Assembly (NCBI GenBank): GCA_963932465.1
Contig: OZ010796.1
Location: 79,617,292 to 79,681,291, forward strand
Length of the DNA stretch: 64,000 bases
Source of the DNA: Maratus speciosus
Lineage: Eukaryota > Arthropoda > Arachnida > Araneae > Salticidae
Direction: 5' to 3'
Below, one piece after another: positions 1 through 11,603 of the stretch. The position numbers and the translations under genes were made by a program. The notes beneath the pieces are model-generated. The model was not told the DNA's origin. It worked only from the letters and a program-made list of their open reading frames with translations, and ran no database searches. Position 1 is the stretch's first letter. The number at the start of each line of letters is the position of its first letter.

Positions 1-151
1 TTTTTTTTTCTAGAATAGATTTTTATTTTGTGAACTTTCTTGTTAATTTAGAGTAGATAAAAATTTCTATTTTGAGAATTTTTTTTTTTTTTAATTTGTG
101 TTTGTGTGGTTTTTATTTTTGTATTTTTATTGTATTAAACATAATGAATAT

Positions 152-480
152 ATTCTATGTCATCAATTTGTTATTACTCGGTGATGGAAAAAAGCAACAC
201 TATTGCTTGAGTCGCAGATTTTCGAGACTGCTTGGGGGATCTCACCAAGTATAAACACGCTGCATTCTATTGTTTTGGATGTTTACATTGATTTTCAAGA
301 CGAGATCTACTGGATATTCTGCAAGCAGCGACTCATTCACAGCATCCTATCCTAGAAGTCTATGATCCTATCCCATATATAATTTACGCAGACTTTGAGA
401 GTGTACTAATACATAATGCGTCAGCCACATCCTCTTCTAATCCTTGTCATGTTTTTACCGCGCCTTCAATTGCGTGGCAA
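152..480 (+). pseudogene. Maverick/Polinton-type DNA polymerase B fragment, broken (left copy)
   Basis: Conceptual translation gives pieces that match the amino-terminal part of protein-primed family B polymerases of Maverick/Polinton elements. In order these are a VINLLLL..KQHYCL segment, a Cys/His finger-like segment ending in FSRRDLL, and the exonuclease motif IIYADFESVL. An in-frame stop (TGA, between the CLH and FSRRDLL pieces) and frame changes break the reading. Homology then ends at the neighbouring SINE. Only roughly a hundred residues of a protein usually longer than a thousand remain. The family assignment rests on remembered motif order, not on a search. The polymerase and integrase parts expected of a full Maverick are not visible, so this is a relic and cannot act. 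Confidence 0.6.
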
Positions 481-495
481 ACTTGTTTAATAAGG

Positions 496-597
496 TTTTT
501 AGAATAACTCGCAGGTTTCGAACTCACAAACTTATATGACTATACTTCTCATTTTTAGCTCATCACTCTGACCACTGGGCCCCGTAGGCCCCGTTGC
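496..597 (-). mobile_element. tRNA-derived SINE-like copy (left arm)
   Basis: On the minus strand the sequence starts CAACGGGGCC, carries an A-box-like GGCCCAGTGGTCAGAGTGA, and ends with a B-box-like GAGTTCGAAACCT. These are the internal promoter boxes expected of a tRNA-type pol III head. The body is short and degenerate and would not fold as a functional tRNA. It sits at the end of the polymerase relic, and the same arrangement occurs in the other inverted-repeat arm. Confidence 0.55.
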
Positions 598-1316
598 TTT
601 CTCACATGAATATACTCTTTATCTTTAAGTTTTATAGCTTATTTTGATATATATATACATATATATTTTGGAAATCTATTTAGCAGGGGGTAGAAATAGG
701 TTGCGTGTATGCTTTTTACTTTGCGAACAAGGAAAATGATGAGGAAAAATATTTCTTCTTCTAAAATTTTCTAATATGATGTTCGATAAGTTGTAGATAT
801 ATAAATATTTTCATTTTAATGTAAATTTTTTGGAAAAATATTTTTTTCTTTTAAAATGAACGAGAGATATAAATTTTATTAATGAGTGAGAGACGTTTAA
901 ATAATTTTAACTCATATGGAATTGAACAGGTGTTAGAATATGTTCGAGATAAAGACCTACTTTCCTAGAGAAGAGTTTTTGCATAGAGTGTTGACAGCGA
1001 ATAAAGATTAATGTAGTGTACCCACTGAATAAAATGAAATATAAATAACAAAATTAATAAATAACGAAATAGAATTAAAAGATGTTGCCGCTGAATAAAG
1101 TGAAACGTAAATAACGAAATAAAATTAAAAGATGCTAAGGCTGAATAAAGTGAAATGGATAAAGGGTAGTGTCACCGAATTAAGAAAAATAAAGTGTTAC
1201 CTTTGAAAAAGAAAATGAGAGATTATAAAATAAAGTAAGCATTAAAGTTCTTATTAACAGCACATTAGGAAAAGAAATGTAAAATTTGTTTTAAAAATTA
1301 AATTTGTAAGTTGAAA

Positions 1317-1463
1317 TAGTAATAATAATAATAATAATAATAATGATAATAATAATAATAATGAAATAATAATAAGACCATTCAATTAATAACAACGCTG
1401 AAATAATAAAAATAATAACTGAAATAATAATAATAATAATAATAATGATAATAATAATAATAA
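1317..1463. repeat. TAA/TTA microsatellite
   Basis: Interrupted trinucleotide array (AATAATAATA...) within the left inverted-repeat arm. It produces an isoleucine-rich open frame on the minus strand that should not be taken as a gene. Confidence 0.95.
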
Positions 1464-2046
1464 GAGCAAACACAAAAGAAATATTTCGTTGGTTGAAAAA
1501 TAAATAAAGTTTCTCTTTAGACTCGGTATATATATTTTGTAGTGTTTACTATATATTCACATATTTGCAGTGTGTTAGAAAGATTGTGATATAAGATAGA
1601 GATGTAGATAGAGTTGTGTGTTCTTTTCAGAAAATTAACTTGATTTTTGCATAATTTTGTGAGAAAGAATTTTCTTCTAAAGGAATCATTCGAAGTTTCT
1701 TTTACAAAATAGCATGTTTCACCTAGGAAATAATATTACTTATTAAATAAAATGAATATTTCAAATTTCTGCTTAAGGAATCGAATGTATTAGACTTGAA
1801 GGAAAGAAAAAGAAGCGCACATTTTTCATGGTAGAAATTTCATATTTGTGTTAACAAACTTGAGAGTTGTTTGATTCTGTGTACTGCCACTGAAGTGTAA
1901 GAACCTGGTCAGGTGTTTCATTCGTTTTAATTTAAGTCATAATGGAATGAAGCGTGCAATCATCTTTGTTAAATGTTGGTGATGTTTCCAACAAGAAGAG
2001 CCAGCCCTAATCACCAGGATTTCATAATACAGATTTCGAATTTTCA

Positions 2047-2684
2047 ATGTCAGCCAATAAAGCACTCGTTTTGGATAATGAAGTGAAACCTTCCTCATCA
2101 GGATTGAAGAAACAGGAGTTACCCTTCTTCGTGTGTACTATTTGCAACCAAGCCTTCTCTCGAAAGTTTGTGTTAATTACACATATGAAATCTCACCTCC
2201 AGAAAAAGTCATTTTGTTGTGATTTGTGCGAAATATCATTCATTCAAAAGAAGGATTTACGACATTGGATAATTCAATGGAAGACCCCTGTAATTTATAA
2301 GTGTGATCTCTGCAGTGACGTGTTTTCAAGAAAGTGTGACTTAGTAAAACACAAGAAGATTCATAAGAAGCCCACCCAAAAACATCCATGTGATGAATGT
2401 AATGAAAGTTTTTTACTGGTACTTAAACGCACTTCACACAAGGTTTCACCCAAACAAACTGATTCTTCTTTAAAAGATGCATTGTATTAAAAATTGAAGC
2501 ATTTTCAAAGACAAAAATGCTCTTAATGTGCTTTCTATAATTACTATCGCGCCCGATGAAGAGAATGATAAAAACAGACGCATATTTTTTAATAGTATAA
2601 GATCAGACATTTTAAATGAATTAAATTATCAAATGGCAGAAAAAACTCATTGAAATGATGTGCAACAGTTCATGTGGTTGTAAG
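2047..2684 (+). pseudogene. C2H2 zinc-finger gene remnant, 5' part (split by a transposon)
   Basis: An open frame of 147 codons begins with ATG after AATTTTCA and encodes a serine/lysine-rich leader (residues 1-27) followed by four C2H2 units. Finger 1 (about residues 29-51, CTICNQAF..H..KSH) and finger 3 (about 86-106, CDLCSDVFSRKCDLVKHKKIH) keep both Cys and both His. Finger 2 keeps the CDLC pair but has lost the final His. Finger 4 (CDECNESF) has lost its His spacing. After a stop, homology to the copy at 51707 continues in other frames through FFNSI..DILNELNYQ, up to the insertion point of a hAT-like element, and resumes after it. Intact members of this class bind DNA in the nucleus; this copy looks dead. 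It shares no visible promoter or partner gene with its surroundings. Confidence 0.7.
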
Positions 2685-3002
2685 TAGTGATGGGCGATTC
2701 TCGAGAATTCGACAATCGAGAAAAATCGTCATCGTAAAAAATCACAATCGATACAGCCATCGATTAATTCATAGAATCTACAATCGAGATGTTTTACAAT
2801 CGATTATAACGAGAAAAGCTAAAAACAGTTATTGGAAAACTTAGCTATTATTCTGGCCGACAATTTCATAGTAGTGACAGGACTTAGTAATGGGCGATTC
2901 TCGAAAATTTACCAATCGAAAAAAATCGTTATCGTAAAATACACAATCGATACAGTCATCGATTACTTTCGAGAATCTACAAAGGAGATGTTCTAGAATC
3001 GA
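2685..3002 (+). repeat. Duplicated terminal region of the hAT-like element
   Basis: The terminal segment (AGTGATGGGCGATTCTCGA..., then AATCGATACAGCCATCGATTA) is repeated about 200 bases inward as AGTAATGGGCGATTCTCGAA... with the same order of ATCGA-rich motifs. The right end has one copy with comparable ATCGAGAAA motifs. The repeated ATCGA boxes may be transposase-binding sites (inference). Confidence 0.7.
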
Positions 3003-3229
3003 TTATTGAAATCATTGTTTTTACATATATATAAGGCAGATTTTATTAAATATAGGGTAACTGAAAACAGATGGAATAAAAAAACAACAAACCAAAGGGA
3101 AACTATAAAGGAGCCATAAGACTGGAAAAGTCTTGTAAGGGTGCCTCCTGGTTGAAAAAAGCTGAAAAAACGCGAGTAGCTATGAAGCGGTAAGGGGAGT
3201 TTAAGTATCAAAAATTAGAATTTTCCGGC

Positions 3230-4500
3230 AATTAGCACCAAAATGGCCAAAGAAATAAGAATCAAAAGCACCCCCTAGTGGCAGAAATATGAACTAAAGG
3301 ATGATAAAAGGGATCAAAATTTTTTATTGATTTTTCTACGTCATTTGAGATTGGATCTTTAATTTCCCCATTTTTATAAAGTCTTCGACTGGAATACATT
3401 AAACGAACTCCCGCGGGAGCAAAGTAGGGTGGAGGGGCAAGGAAAGTGCATAATATGAATAAGTGGTCAGAGGACTTTCCAACGATATGGCACATGAGGG
3501 GTGTCGGCTAAATTTAGTAAAGTGCCCCCGCTCGGGGGCAAAGTAAGGGGAGGGGCGCGGGCGATATATAAAATGAAATAGTAGTCACAGAGCTTTCCAA
3601 TGATATATCACATGAGGGGTGTCAGCAAAAGATAGAAAAGAGTCCCAACTACCAGGATTCCAATTATCGTGCCCCCCCCCCCCCCCCCGAAATATACCCT
3701 GCCCATCCTTCTCTTTGAAATTTTCATATATTAAAAATTATTTATCGGAGGGCTCAGTAAAAAAATCCGATCTAAAATGTTTAAAAACGCTACGATTTCA
3801 AAAAAGTTCGAAAAGTGCCTCTCTCGGGGCGCCAAACTAAGGAAGGAAGAAGAAAGGTTCATAATATGAAAGAGTAACTTTGCGATGATAACCGAAAACT
3901 TTCCGATGATAGATCAAATGACAGGTCCAAAAAAAGTTTGAAATCTACCCCTCCCACGTGGGTTCCCTCTTTTATCCTAGAATATACCCGGAAATCACGC
4001 AGCCCCACTTTTAAAATTTTATATTTAATAAATAATATTTATCGGAGAGCCCCATTAAAAAACCTCATTTAATGATATTTATTGTAGAAATCTCTACAAT
4101 TAAAAAAAAAGTCACCCCCGCACCGCCCCCCCCCCGAACCCCTTCCGGAATTCAACTCTGGGAGGAGAAAGGTTCATAATATGAAAGAGTGGTGAAAGGA
4201 CTTTCCGATGATATGTCAAGGAGAGGTTTGGTAAAAGTTTGAAAATTACCCGCCCCCCCCCCCCCTCTCCCTTTGTGCACTCTCGCGCACCCCAGAATTC
4301 ACTCACCTTCCTCTTTGAACTTTTTATATTTAATAAATAGTATTTATCTGAGTCTCCAGGTATGGGGCAGCTTGGCAGAGCTAAAAAAAGAGAAACATTG
4401 AAAATTCGGGGTAAAATGACACTAAATTTAACAGCAAAGTTTGAAACTAGGACTATACAGAACTGAATACACAAACCACTATGCTTCATAACCCACATCG
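3230..4500 (+). repeat. Left subterminal minisatellite block with C/G tracts
   Basis: Degenerate tandem units of about 120-250 bases each combine CATGAGGGGTGTC, CTTTCCAA(C/T)GATAT, a TTCATAATATGAAAGAGT segment, and runs of C or G up to 18 long. The block is the reverse complement of the right block at 6840-8360, so the element can fold back on itself. Open frames here are by-products of the repeat. Confidence 0.75.
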
Positions 4501-4599
4501 GTTAATAGCAATAAAATGATAAGTGCCAGTTAAACTGATGGCATTGAGCTCACAGGTTATTAACACTAACTGTATATTATACTCTTATTTCAAAGAATA

Positions 4600-6235
4600 A
4601 TGTCCCTCAAAAAATAAATGAAGGGAAATAGCCCCCCGTTTGCCCATTTTATACTTAACCAATGAACCTCCAAATTTAATCAGGGAAACTCCTTAACTAT
4701 AATAAATCAGTATATCAAATTTGAAGCAAATCAGATAATTCTGCATGAAAAAAAGAAACATATCGCTAAATTAAGGGTGGTCTAACCCCTTTAACCCTTT
4801 TATACTTAACTAATGAACCTCCAAATCTAATCAAGAAAGCTCCTTATCAGAACAAACATAGAAAAAAAATTAAAGTAAATTGAATAATTCTCCATGAAAA
4901 TCCATTTATCTAAATTAAGGGGAGGGGACTTGCCCCCTTTTCGGCCTTGTATACTTAACCAATGAACCTCCAAATCTAATGAAGGAAGCGCCATATCGGA
5001 ATAAATCAGTATATTAAATTTGAAGCAAATCCAATAATTCTGCATGAAAAACCCTTTTATCTAAATTAAGGGGAGACTAGCCCCTCCCCTTTATACTTAA
5101 CCCATAAACCTCCAAATCTAATCAAGGCAGCTTCTTAACATAATAACCGGTATCCCAAATTTGGAGCAAATCGAATAATTCTGCATGAAAAACCCATTTA
5201 TCTAAATTAAGGAGGGGGTCTAACCCCCCTTTCCCCCCTTTATACTTAACTAATGAACCTCCAAGTTTAATCAGGGAAGCTCCTTAACATAATAAGCCGG
5301 TATACCAAATTTGGAACAAATCGAGTAATTCTGCATGAAACACCCATTTATCTAAATTAAGTGGGGGACCAGCCCCCCTTCTCCCCCTTTATCCTTAACC
5401 AATGAACTTCCAAGTTTAATCAGGGAAGCTCCTTAACATAATAAACCGGTATACCAAATTTGGAGCAAATCAAATAATTCTGCATGAAAAGCCCATTTAT
5501 CTAAATTAAGGGGGGACCAGCCCCCCTTCTCCCCCCTTTATACTTAACCCGTAAACCTCCAAATCTAATCAAGGCAACTTCTTAACGTAATAAACCGGCA
5601 TACCAAATTTGGAACAAATCGAATAATTCTGCATGAAAAACCCATTTATCTAAATTAAGGGGGGGGGCGGACCAGCCCCCCCCCCTTCTCCCCCTTTATC
5701 CTTAACCAATGAACTTTCAAGTTTAATCACGGAAGCTCCTTAACATAATAAACCGGTATACCAAATTATGAGCAAATCAAATAATTCTGCATGAAAAGCC
5801 CATTTATCTAAATTAAGGGGGGGGGTCTAGCCCCCTTCTCCCCCTTTATACTTAACCCGTAAACCTCCAAATCTAATCAAGGCAACTTCTTAACATAATG
5901 AACCGGTATACCAAATTTGGAGCAAATCGAATAATTCTGCATGAAAAACCCATTTATCTAAATTAAGGAGGGGGTCTACCCCCCTTTCCCCCCTTCATAC
6001 TTAACTAATGAACCTCCAACTTTAATCAGGGAAGCTCCTTAACATAATAAACCGGTATACGAAATTTGGAGCAAATCGAAGAATTTTGCATGAAAAACCT
6101 ATTTATCTAAATTAAAGAGGGGGGGGGGGACCAGCCCCCTTTCTCTCCCTTTATCCTTAACCAATGAACCGTCAAAACTAAACAGCGGAACGCCTTATCA
6201 GAATGAACATAAAAAAATTGAAGCAAATCGTACAT
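4600..6235 (+). repeat. Central satellite, about 11 units of about 150 bp
   Basis: Units start near CTTAACCAATGAACCTCCAA, contain AATTCTGCATGAAAAACCCA and TTTATCTAAATTAAGG, and end in a variable run such as GGGGGGACCAGCCCCCCTT. Unit starts near 4653, 4803, 4953, 5093, 5243, 5392, 5541, 5698, 5847, 5998 and 6154 give a period of roughly 150 bases. The G-run/C-run pair closing each unit is a potential short hairpin. Homopolymer lengths vary from unit to unit. Confidence 0.9.
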
Positions 6236-6414
6236 TTTAATCAAGAGTTATCGCGTTACGTACATACATACGTACGTACAGTACATGCATACACACAGAA
6301 CCGACGGGTACATTAACTCTCAGGCTTAGATAGCCTGTGAGCTAAAAAGAGATTGGATAAGCAGATGGACTCCTTTGAGAAATTATGACTTAAACCAGAA
6401 ATGCGGTAAGTTTG

Positions 6415-6725
6415 ACTCTGAAAGCTTCATTTCTATCTCGCATTTCGGCAAATCTCATCTCGATAATTTTTCCAGCATTTCGACGCTTCCAGACGGGAAT
6501 CTGCTCGATGGTTGGTTCTCTCGCGGTTTTAAACCTTTCGGGATGGGAAGTCTCTCGAGAGTTTCCTCTCGCCCTTTTCAACCTTTCCCGATGGGAAGCC
6601 TCTCGCTTGTTACTCTCGTCCATTTCGAAATCTCCCAATGAAAAAGCCTTTCGAGGATTTCTCTCGCGCTTTTCAACATTTCGCTATGAGAAGCTTTTCG
6701 AGGATTTCTCTCGTCCTCGGCAGAG
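6415..6725 (+). repeat. Minisatellite of roughly 60-bp units (CTCTCG/TTTCG-rich)
   Basis: Several degenerate units containing TTTCAACCTTTC, GATGGGAAG and CCTCTCG. The GC content is higher than that of neighbouring sequence. It yields open frames on both strands in three registers, none with protein-like features, so I regard it as non-coding. Confidence 0.7.
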
Positions 6726-6839
6726 AAGAAAAGTAAGAAAATTTATCGAGAGTACCAAGGGACGAGATAGAGAAAAAGGCATGACAATGAGCTGTGAAAT
6801 GAAGCCCTAATTTTCAAAGTTTCTCTTATTTTAGCCCTA

Positions 6840-8360
6840 CTAAGATGTCACATACCTGAAACCCTCCGATAAAAATTTTTTATTAAATATAAAATTTTCA
6901 AAGAGGAAGGTGGGTCGGGTGATTTCGAGGGAGTAGGACGTGAGAGTGGACTCATGGGGTGCAATTTTACAAATTTTACCGAACCCTTCCTGTGGCATAT
7001 AATCGAAAAGCCCTTGGACCACTCTTTCATACTATGAACCTTTCTTCCGCCAAAGGGGGGTGGGGAAGGGGCGAACAAATTTTTAAAACCGTAGCCGATT
7101 TCTATAATAAATTTAAATATCACTTTAAATATGGGTTTTTTATGCAGTCTTCCGGTAAATATTATTTATTGAACATAAAAATTTTAAACTGGCGGCTGTG
7201 TGAATTCCGGGGTGAAAGAGTGGACCCACGGGGGGAGAGAGGGGGAGCAATTTTCAAACTTTTTTTGGACCAGTCATGTGATATGTCATCGGTAAGCTCT
7301 CGGATGACTCTTTCATATTATGAGACTTTCTTCCTCCCCTCCCCAATTTGGCCCCCACTGCGAGGGTAGTTTTTTGCGCTTTTATCATTTTAGATCGGAT
7401 TTTTTTATGGAGTCCTCCGCTAAATATTATTTATAATATATGAAATTTCAGGACACTTTTCCAAATTTAGCCAAGACCCCTCATGTGACATATCGTTAGA
7501 AAGGTTTGTGACTACTTATTAGTGCTATGCACTTCCGGTGGCCGCCCCCCCACTTTGCCCCCCCCCCGGAGGACACTTTTCCAAATTTAGTCAGAACCCC
7601 TCTTATGAGATATCGTTGAAAAGGTCTGTGACTACTTATTGATGTTATGCACTTCCGGTGATAGTCCCCCCCACTCTTTGCCCCCCCCCCCTCGGGGACA
7701 CTTTTTCAAATTTAGTCAAGACCCCTCGTGTGAGATATCGTTTTAAAGGTCTGTGACTACTTATTGATGTTATGTACCTACGGTGTCCCCACCACCACTT
7801 TGCCCCCCCCGGGGGCACTTTTCCAAATTTAGCCAAGACCCCTCATGTGAGATATCGTTGGAAAGGTCTGTGACTATTTATTGATGTTATGCACCTCCGG
7901 TGACAGTCTCCCCCAATTTGCCCCTCCCGGGGGACACTTTTTCAAATTTAGCCAAGACCCCTCATGTGAGATATCGTTGGAAAGGTCTGTGACTACTTAT
8001 TGATGTTATGCTCCTCCGGTGTCCATACCCCCCATTTTGACCCCCCCGGGGGGGACACTTTTCCAAATTTGGCCAAGACCCCACATGTGAGATATCGTTG
8101 GAAAGGTCTGTGACTACTTATTGATGTAATGCACCTCCGGTGACCGCCCCCCCCCCACTTTTCCCCCACGGGGGTGTTTTTCTAAATTTAGCCGAGACCC
8201 CTCATGTGACATATTGTTGGAAAGGCTTATGACCACTTACTCATGTTATCCACCTCCCGCACCCCTCCCCCCCCACGGGGAGGGCATTTTTATAAATTCA
8301 GATCCAGACTTCTCATGTGACATATGGTTGGAAAGGCCTAAAGACCTGTGACGACTTAAT
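6840..8360 (-). repeat. Right subterminal minisatellite block
   Basis: Seven to eight tandem units of about 125 bases from 7445 on contain CAAATTTAGCCAAGACCCC, TCATGTGAGATATCGTTGG, AAAGGTCTGTGACTACTTAT, and a closing run of C followed by GGGGG. The inner part (6840-7430) mirrors 3860-4500. Together with the left block this forms the long subterminal inverted repeat of the hAT-like element. Confidence 0.85.
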
Positions 8361-8811
8361 CATATTATGCAGCTGCTGTGCCCCTCCGCTCGCTTTGAAC
8401 CCTCCCCCAAGAGATCTGGTCCGACGTTCATTCGTTTCGATATTATATTTTTTACAAGATTTTGTAGTGCGTGCACACCACACCCGCCTGCTATCATATA
8501 TCAGTGCCATATATAGCGGGTAACCTGTTCGTGATTTCATATTACAAGATTACGTATAAATTAGGGGCCCCAATTAAAGGAGGGGCCCGCTAGCGGTCGA
8601 AGTCACCTAGTCTTTATTAACATCGACTCATTCCAGTTCACCCGCAGACTATTCTTGATAAATGTATGACTTATATAATACATAATATATGATTTATAAA
8701 AGAAATTTGCAAACTGTAGTCATCGAGAAAAAATTTATACAATCGAAAAATATCGAGATGTCCATACAATCGAGAAAATCGAGAAAAACATCTCGTTATC
8801 GCCCATCACTA

Positions 8812-8986
8812 GTTGTAAGCCATATAGCACATGATGGCGAAATGAACAATGCTACCCCCTTTTTTCCATTTAACATCAACTCTTGAGTTGACGAATGATA
8901 ACATACCTATGCATATCCAGGAAGCCTTTGCCAAAATGAATAACTCCTTTGAAAAGTTCACGCAACAAGGTACTGGCTAGATAAAA
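8812..8986 (+). pseudogene. C2H2 zinc-finger gene remnant, 3' part
   Basis: Directly after the hAT-like element and its repeated GTTGTAAG, the sequence resumes homology with the tail of the zinc-finger copy at 51707. An NNATPFF piece followed after a frame shift by STLEL corresponds to ATPHS..KTILEL there. It runs on as DNIPMHIQEAFAKMNNSFEK and ends at a TAG. This indicates that the ancestral protein had a carboxy-terminal region beyond the fingers. The assignment comes from comparing the two copies in this window. Confidence 0.5.
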
Positions 8987-9036
8987 TTTTGAATTTAGAA
9001 GTGTCTTCAGCTAAATCTGGCATGGATTAAAACTTG

Positions 9037-9073
<37 letters not shown>

Positions 9074-10527
9074 ATGTTTACTTATGTACTTGATTTTGTA
9101 TCTTTTAAAAATAAATATTATGTCAGTGGATATGCTTGGAGTTTGTACTTTTTTTTCTATAATTTAGATATTAACAACCTTTCATACTTTACTTTTATCA
9201 TAAGCTATGCAAATTACTTTTTACCATTTAAATTTGTTACAAACACTATAATCTGAGTGAAATGTTCAAAATATTTGATTTATCATACATAAATCTCTTA
9301 TATCAGAAAATTCATTTGAAAAATTAATACAAAAAGATTAGAAGTATATGAACTAAATTAAACATACCAAAATCCACTTGCTTGAAATTAATCTTCTTCC
9401 AGCAGCGACTCAACGTGCTATAAGAAAAAACAGATGGCGGATTTCTTATCAGCTAAAAGGAAGTGACGCGATATCACATGACTCCCCTCTATCATGCGAG
9501 TGACTGATAGCGCATACACGTGATTCGTTATCAGTGAGCGATAAGATCACCTAGTTTAGCACACCGTTCTTATCGTCGTTTTTCAAATAAAATGTCTCTG
9601 CTGTACAAAACGTGTTTGACTGCGTTTTTGTTACCTCGCATGAAATGAAAGTTAATTTTCGAATTTTTATAGATGATTATGTTTAATTAATTAGTTAAAA
9701 TCAGCAATTGATAATTGTAATTAAAACATTAATTGATTTTTATAATAATAAGTGATTTTATTTTTATATTATTTAAAATTCATAAGTATTGATCTTAGAA
9801 ATAACTTAATTTTCTTTTTAAAGCGAAAATCCTCAAAATTCATTCACTTAGTCTTTAAAATTTTGTTTTGCATGTTGGGAATTATTTCAAAGTATTTAAA
9901 GATGTATTTGTGAAATGATCCTTTCTAGAAAAGGGATGTCCGTTTTCAAATGTATTTCCTAAAGTGCTTTCTCTGAAAGTTTTCCCTAACCTAAACATGT
10001 TAAATAAAATGGTTGTCCTGTGACAATAATCGCTGACATAGGGATGTCTTTTCTTGTTTATTTCTGAATTTTTTTAAATTGTGTGTTTTCAAATGACTTT
10101 TGTGAAATTTTGTAAAGTGTTTTTACATTCTAAAAGTTTTCGCTAACCTAAACATTTTAACCAAACTGTTGTTATATACAAAAGTCGTTGTGTTAGGAAT
10201 TTCTTATGTATTTTTCTTGAACGATTGTTAGAACATTTTTTTTCTCTCTCTCACTGGGAAAATCAATTTAGAATTCATTCTCTTAGTCTCCTAAACCATG
10301 TTTGCTTTGTATGTTGCAAATTATTTCAAAGTATTAAAAGTTGTATTTTTGTAATGGCCCTTTTCTAGAAAATGGGTTCTGCGACGAAATATGAGATACA
10401 AATAAGCCCAGCACCCGCTACGCTTAGTTAGCAAAGTGATAAATCACGTATTAAATGTTCAATAAATTCGAGTGTAATTTCACTGCTGAAAATTAATTGA
10501 AGAATGAATTAAAATTATATCATTATA
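8987..10527. other. AT-rich spacer between zinc-finger remnant and right inverted-repeat arm
   Basis: No gene seen. It contains a poly-T run near 9042-9069, a cluster of CTTATCAG/CTGATA(A)G motifs between 9440 and 9570, and a diverged direct repeat. Segments with TTATTTCAAAGTATT and CCTAACCTAAACAT recur near 9880 and 9985, and again near 10320 and 10145. Confidence 0.6.
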
Positions 10528-10765
10528 TGTAATAAGTAATATTATTTCCTAAGCGTACCAAGCTATTTTATAAAAGAAACTTTGAATGAGTCCTTTAGAA
10601 GAAAAATTCTTTCTCACAAAGATTATACAAAAATCAAGTTAATTTTCTGAAAAGATGTAACACACTGACAAATATGTGAATATATAGTAAACACTGCAAA
10701 ATATATATCCCGAGTCTAAAGAGAAACTTTATTTATTTTTCAACCAACGAAATATTTCTATTGCT

Positions 10766-10893
10766 TTTTGCTATTATTGTTATTATTATTATTAATTATT
10801 ATTATTTGAATGTTATTATAATTATTATTATTTCCATGGTATTATTAATTGAATGTTTTTATTATTTCATTATTATTATTATTACTATTACTA
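10766..10893. repeat. TTA/TAA microsatellite
   Basis: Interrupted ATT array, the mirror counterpart of the left-arm TAA tract. Length and interruptions differ between the arms. Confidence 0.9.
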
Positions 10894-11603
10894 TTTAAAA
10901 TTTAAAATTTAATTTTTAAAACAAATTTCACATTTCCTTTGCTAATGTGCAGTTAATAAGAACTTTAATGCTTACTTTATTTTATAATCTCTCATTTTCT
11001 TTCTCAATGGTAACACTTTTTTTTTCTTAATTCGGTGACACTACCTTTTATTTCGTTATTTACGTTTCACTTTATTCAGCAACAACATCTTTTAATTTTA
11101 TTTTGTTATTTATTTTTCATTTATTTAGTGGCAACATCTTTTAATTTTATTTCGTTATTTACATATCATTTTATTACGTGGGAACACTATGTTAATCTTT
11201 ATTCGCTGGCAACACTCTATGCAAAATCTCTCGTCTAGGAAAGTAGGTCTTTCCCTCGAAAACATTCTAACATCCGTTCAATTCGATATGTTAAAATTAT
11301 TTACACATCTCTCACTCATTAATAAAATTTATATCTCTTGCTCATTTTAAAAGAAAAAACATTTTCCCCAAAAATGTACACTAAAATGATAATATTTATA
11401 TATCTACAACTTCTCGAACATCATATATTAGAAAATTAAAAAAAAAAAAATATTTTTCCTTATCATTTTCCCTGTTCTCAAAGTAAAAATTTTCGCACAA
11501 CCTATTTCTACCTCCTGCTAAATGTATTTCTAATACATATATATATATATATATATAAGTAGTTATAAAACTTAAAGATAAAAAGCATATTCATGTGAGA
11601 AAA

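Larger units (their letters stand above)
1..1745 (+). repeat. Left arm of a long inverted repeat (arms about 1.6-1.7 kb)
   Basis: This arm is the diverged reverse complement of 10528-12142. Shared landmarks in mirrored order are a poly-T/CTAGAA start, a polymerase-B remnant, a tRNA-like SINE, a block of short AT-rich sentences ending in GCTGAATAAAGTGAAA-type repeats, a TAA microsatellite, and a stretch around AATAATATTACTTATT at the inner edge. Similarity fades inside position 1745. The outer end lies at or beyond the window start, so the true arm length is unknown. The arms enclose about 8.8 kb holding a zinc-finger pseudogene and a hAT-like element. Confidence 0.85.
2685..8811. mobile_element. 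6.1-kb non-autonomous hAT-like element with 8-bp target duplication
   Basis: The element begins TAGTGATGGGCGAT and ends with ATCGCCCATCACTA (with a one-base difference further in), a terminal inverted repeat. It is flanked on both sides by GTTGTAAG, an exact 8-bp target duplication. An 8-bp duplication with this type of terminus is characteristic of the hAT superfamily. No transposase reading frame is visible. The interior is almost entirely tandem repeats in mirrored order, giving a foldback-like layout. It is inserted in a zinc-finger pseudogene. Confidence 0.8.

Noticed and set aside
1291..1473. Isoleucine-rich open frame on the minus strand
   Set aside because: Translation of a TAA microsatellite.
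6375..6810. Overlapping open frames of 82-132 codons on both strands
   Set aside because: They fall in a ~60-bp minisatellite whose unit lacks stops in several registers; no protein-like features.
7445..8360. Regular ~125-bp repeats that could suggest a CRISPR array
   Set aside because: Units are contiguous and degenerate with no unique spacers, in a eukaryotic transposon; it is a minisatellite.
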